Under the pieces are notes generated by a model. It was given only the letters and a program-made list of their open reading frames with translations, did no database searches and was not told the origin of the DNA. The translations under genes and the position numbers were made by a program. A stretch of 8,285 bases of DNA from Actinomycetes bacterium (GTDB lineage Bacteria > Actinomycetota > Actinomycetes > Actinomycetales > Cellulomonadaceae). Below are positions 6,455 through 8,285 of this stretch, piece after piece; positions within the stretch are counted from its first letter, which is position 1; each line of letters begins with the position of its first letter. Location of the stretch: positions 1 through 8,285 of the forward strand of contig JAJYTJ010000163.1 of NCBI GenBank assembly GCA_021793115.1, written 5' to 3'.

Positions 6455-6485
6455 CCGACGGGCGCCCCGACCGGGCGCCCGTCGG
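6455..6485 (+). terminator. 13-bp perfect hairpin, probable terminator after the regulator gene
   Basis: CCGACGGGCGCCC (6455-6467) and GGGCGCCCGTCGG (6473-6485) are exact reverse complements around a five-base loop, starting nine bases after the regulator stop. The stem is almost all G-C. No T-run follows, as in many high-GC actinobacterial terminators. The next gene has its own promoter-like box 34 bp later, which supports a transcript boundary here. Confidence 0.7.
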
Positions 6486-6518
6486 CGCGGGCTGCACGGA
6501 CGGGGGTGCCGCCTCGCC

Positions 6519-6524
6519 TACGGT
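6519..6524 (+). promoter_or_regulatory. -10 element of a leaderless promoter for RNase D
   Basis: TACGGT fits TAnnnT and ends seven bases before the GTG at 6532, so transcription is expected to start at the start codon. An in-frame GTG at 6523 overlaps the box itself and is therefore unlikely to be the true start. No ribosome site and no clear -35 box are present. Confidence 0.5.
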
Positions 6525-6531
6525 GAAGGCC

Positions 6532-7881
6532 GTGAGTGGTGAGGACATCGGCGGGTCGCCCGACGAGCGGGCGGGACGTCGACCTTCCCCGCCGGTCCCC
6601 CGGGACGAGGCGGACGACCCGGTGGTCCCCGTCGACGAGGCCGTCGAGCCCGTGGCCGACGCCACGGCCGTCGAGCGCATCGTGGTGCCCCTGCTGGAGC
6701 CCGCGGACGGCGTGCCGCCCGTCGTCGACACCCCCGAGGCGCTCGCCGCGGTGGTCGCGGCCTTCGAGGCGGGCACCGGCCCGGTCGCGGTGGACGCCGA
6801 GCGGGCGTCCGGGTACCGCTACGGCCAGCGCACCTACCTCGTCCAGCTGCGGCGGGAGGGCGCCGGCACGGCGCTCGTCGACCCGGTCGCGCTGCCCGAC
6901 CTGTCGGCCCTGTCGCGTGCGCTCGTCGGCGTGGAGTGGGTGCTGCACGCGGCGTCGCAGGACCTGCCCGGGCTCGCCGAGCAGGGCATGCACCCCTCGC
7001 GCGTGTTCGACACCGAGCTGGCCGCGCGCCTGCTGGGCATGGAGCGCGTGGGCCTGGCCGCGGTCGTCGCCGACACGCTCGGCCTCGGCCTGGCCAAGGA
7101 GCACTCGGCGGTGGACTGGTCCACGCGGCCGCTGCCGATCGAGTGGCTCCGCTACGCCGCGCTCGACGTGGAGCTCCTCGTCCCGGTGCGCGAGGTGCTG
7201 GCCGACCGCCTCGCCGAGGCGGGCAAGGCGCTGTGGGCCGCGCAGGAGTTCGAGGCCGAGCGCACCGCGCCCCCGGCGGCGCCCCGCGTCGACCCGTGGC
7301 GCCGGGTCTCGGGGCTGCACGCGATCCACGACGCCCGCCGCCTCGCGGTGGTGCGGTCGCTGTGGGAGACGCGCGACCACAACGCGCGGCAGCGCGACAT
7401 CGCCCCCGGCCGCGTGCTCCCCGACCGTGCGATCGTCGCCGCGGCCGAGGCGCTCCCCCGCAGCGTGCCGCAGCTCGTCGCGCTGCCGACGTTCGCCGGC
7501 AAGGGCACGCGCCGGCGGGCCGCGCTGTGGCAGGCCGCGATCGACCGGGCGCTCGCGCTGCCCGACTCCGAGCTGCCGTCGGTCCGCGGGCCCCGCACCG
7601 ACGCACCGCCCCCGATGCGGGCGTGGCCCGATCGCGACCCGCGCGCCGCCGCGCGCCTGGCCGCCGCGCGCGACGTGGTCCTCGGGGCGTCCCGGCAGTG
7701 GCGCACGCCCGTGGAGAACCTGCTGCAGCCCGACCTGCTGCGCCGGCTGTGCTGGAGCCCGCCCGCGCCCCCCGACGACGACGCGGTGGCCGCCGCCCTG
7801 ACCGCCGGCGGCGCCCGGCCCTGGCAGGTGGAGCTCCTGGGCGCGCCCCTCGCGGCGGCGCTGCGCACGGCCTCGGCCTGA
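6532..7881 (+). CDS. rnd: Ribonuclease D family 3'-5' exoribonuclease with HRDC domain
   Basis: 449 residues. A DEDDy exonuclease that trims RNA 3' ends, in bacteria mainly tRNA precursors, using two metal ions. Residues 1-65 are an acidic, proline-rich tail. The exonuclease domain (about 65-232) shows Exo I VAVDAERAS with D88 and E90, Exo II HAASQDLPGL with D144, followed by FDTELAARLLG, and Exo III YAALD with Y208 and D212, so the catalytic set is complete. An HRDC nucleic-acid-binding domain follows at about 262-342 (HDARRLAVVRSLWETRD, LPDRAIVAAAEALP), and a second C-terminal helical domain at about 360-449 resembles the C-terminal domain of actinobacterial RNase D. GTG at 6532 is preferred over in-frame GTG at 6523 because of the TACGGT promoter box. 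The gene follows a strong hairpin and is probably transcribed on its own. A role in DNA rather than RNA processing cannot be excluded. Confidence 0.92.
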   Translation: MSGEDIGGSPDERAGRRPSPPVPRDEADDPVVPVDEAVEPVADATAVERIVVPLLEPADGVPPVVDTPEALAAVVAAFEAGTGPVAVDAERASGYRYGQRTYLVQLRREGAGTALVDPVALPDLSALSRALVGVEWVLHAASQDLPGLAEQGMHPSRVFDTELAARLLGMERVGLAAVVADTLGLGLAKEHSAVDWSTRPLPIEWLRYAALDVELLVPVREVLADRLAEAGKALWAAQEFEAERTAPPAAPRVDPWRRVSGLHAIHDARRLAVVRSLWETRDHNARQRDIAPGRVLPDRAIVAAAEALPRSVPQLVALPTFAGKGTRRRAALWQAAIDRALALPDSELPSVRGPRTDAPPPMRAWPDRDPRAAARLAAARDVVLGASRQWRTPVENLLQPDLLRRLCWSPPAPPDDDAVAAALTAGGARPWQVELLGAPLAAALRTASA

Positions 7882-7897
7882 CGTAGCCTGCGGGCAC

Positions 7898-7914
7898 GGC
7901 GGGCCGGTCCCGCC
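7898..7914 (+). repeat. Short inverted repeat between rnd and the fadB-like gene
   Basis: GGCGGG and CCCGCC flank the five-base loop CCGGT in the 65-bp gap. A TAGCCT box at 7884-7889 could be a -10 element, which would put this stem at the very start of the fadB-like leader. It could instead be a weak terminator of rnd. The stem is only six base pairs and has no T-run. Confidence 0.35.
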
Positions 7915-7937
7915 ACGTGCACCGGACGACGACGTCT

Positions 7938-7943
7938 GGAGGG
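7938..7943 (+). promoter_or_regulatory. Ribosome binding site of the fadB-like gene
   Basis: GGAGGG lies three bases before ATG at 7947 (four bases counting from GGAGG). Slightly short spacing but clear purine tract, so this gene is translated from a leadered message, unlike rnd and the DUF3000 gene. Confidence 0.6.
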
Positions 7944-7946
7944 CCC

Positions 7947-8285
7947 ATGTCGCAGGCCACCACCCACCGCGCCGAGCGCGTCGCGCACGCGACGCTGCGC
8001 GACGTCCCGCTGCCGGGCGGCGGCACGCTCGTGCTGGTCACGGTCGACAACGGGCTGCCGGCGCCCACCACGCTCGGTCCGCAGGGGCTGGCCGAGCTCG
8101 CCGCGGCATTCGCCGAGGTGCGCCAGCGCGTGCGGGCCGGCCACGTCGCCGCGGTCGCTGCCACCGGGCGGCCGGGGATGTTCGCCGCGGGCGCCGACCT
8201 GGTGCACGTCGCCCGGGTCGCCTCGCGCGACGAGGCCCTGGAGCTCGCGCGGGCCGGCCACGCGGCCTACGGCATGCTCGCCGAC
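7947..8285 (+). CDS. FadB-like enoyl-CoA hydratase/3-hydroxyacyl-CoA dehydrogenase, partial (N-terminal 113 residues)
   Basis: The frame is open to the right edge, so only the start of the crotonase-fold domain is seen. LVLVTVDNGLPAPTTLGPQG at 28-47 matches the opening strand and 'd-n-g ... t-l-g-p' loop of actinobacterial FadB-type fusion proteins, and AATGRPGMFAAGADL at 71-85 is the crotonase oxyanion-hole motif (A-A-G-A-D at 80-84). The family hydrates 2-enoyl-CoA and, in the fused form, oxidises the 3-hydroxyacyl-CoA with NAD in fatty-acid beta-oxidation. The dehydrogenase half would lie outside the window, so a stand-alone enoyl-CoA hydratase remains possible; the loop sequence favours the fusion. 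No thiolase (fadA) gene lies between it and rnd. ATG at 7947 is fixed by GGAGGG upstream. Confidence 0.8.
   Translation, partial: MSQATTHRAERVAHATLRDVPLPGGGTLVLVTVDNGLPAPTTLGPQGLAELAAAFAEVRQRVRAGHVAAVAATGRPGMFAAGADLVHVARVASRDEALELARAGHAAYGMLAD

Noticed and set aside
5917..7380. 487-residue minus-strand frame across the regulator and rnd
   Set aside because: Opposes two well-supported genes with intact GerE and DEDDy motifs; its own sequence is arginine/histidine-rich without domains.
6518..8164. 548-residue minus-strand frame across rnd and the fadB-like gene
   Set aside because: Arg/Ala/Pro-rich shadow of two genes with clear catalytic motifs.

Overview
The window is very GC-rich, with G or C at almost every third codon position and GTG starts in several genes. 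At least two genes look leaderless, with a TAnnnT box 6-7 nt before the start codon. Together with DUF3000, a Micrococcales/Streptomyces-type LuxR regulator and long-tailed MurJ, this points to a high-GC actinobacterium, most likely of the Cellulomonas/Micrococcales kind. That placement is inference from protein character, not a database match. Both window ends cut genes.

Left half (1-5162) is all on the minus strand. In transcription order it holds gnd (6-phosphogluconate dehydrogenase), a FemX-like FemAB transferase starting one base after the gnd stop, a MurJ-type lipid II flippase with a long cytoplasmic N-terminal tail, and the N-terminal part of a second FemAB-type transferase that runs off the left edge. 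The three distal genes form a lipid II module. Fem transferases add amino acids to the stem peptide of cytoplasmic lipid II (the interpeptide bridge), and MurJ flips the finished precursor across the membrane.

A 158-bp divergent intergenic region (5163-5320) separates this from the right half, which is on the plus strand. There lie a DUF3000 protein (leaderless GTG start), a small LuxR/GerE-type regulator whose receiver-like N-terminal half lacks the phospho-acceptor segment, RNase D (also apparently leaderless, behind a strong 13-bp hairpin), and the first 113 residues of a FadB-like crotonase/3-hydroxyacyl-CoA dehydrogenase.

I found no mobile element, CRISPR array, tRNA or rRNA. Most of the window is ordinary chromosomal housekeeping. 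The parts most worth a second look are the Fem-MurJ-Fem arrangement, the shortened regulator with a structured 51-nt leader, and the leaderless genes. I do not see evidence for a wholly new system.
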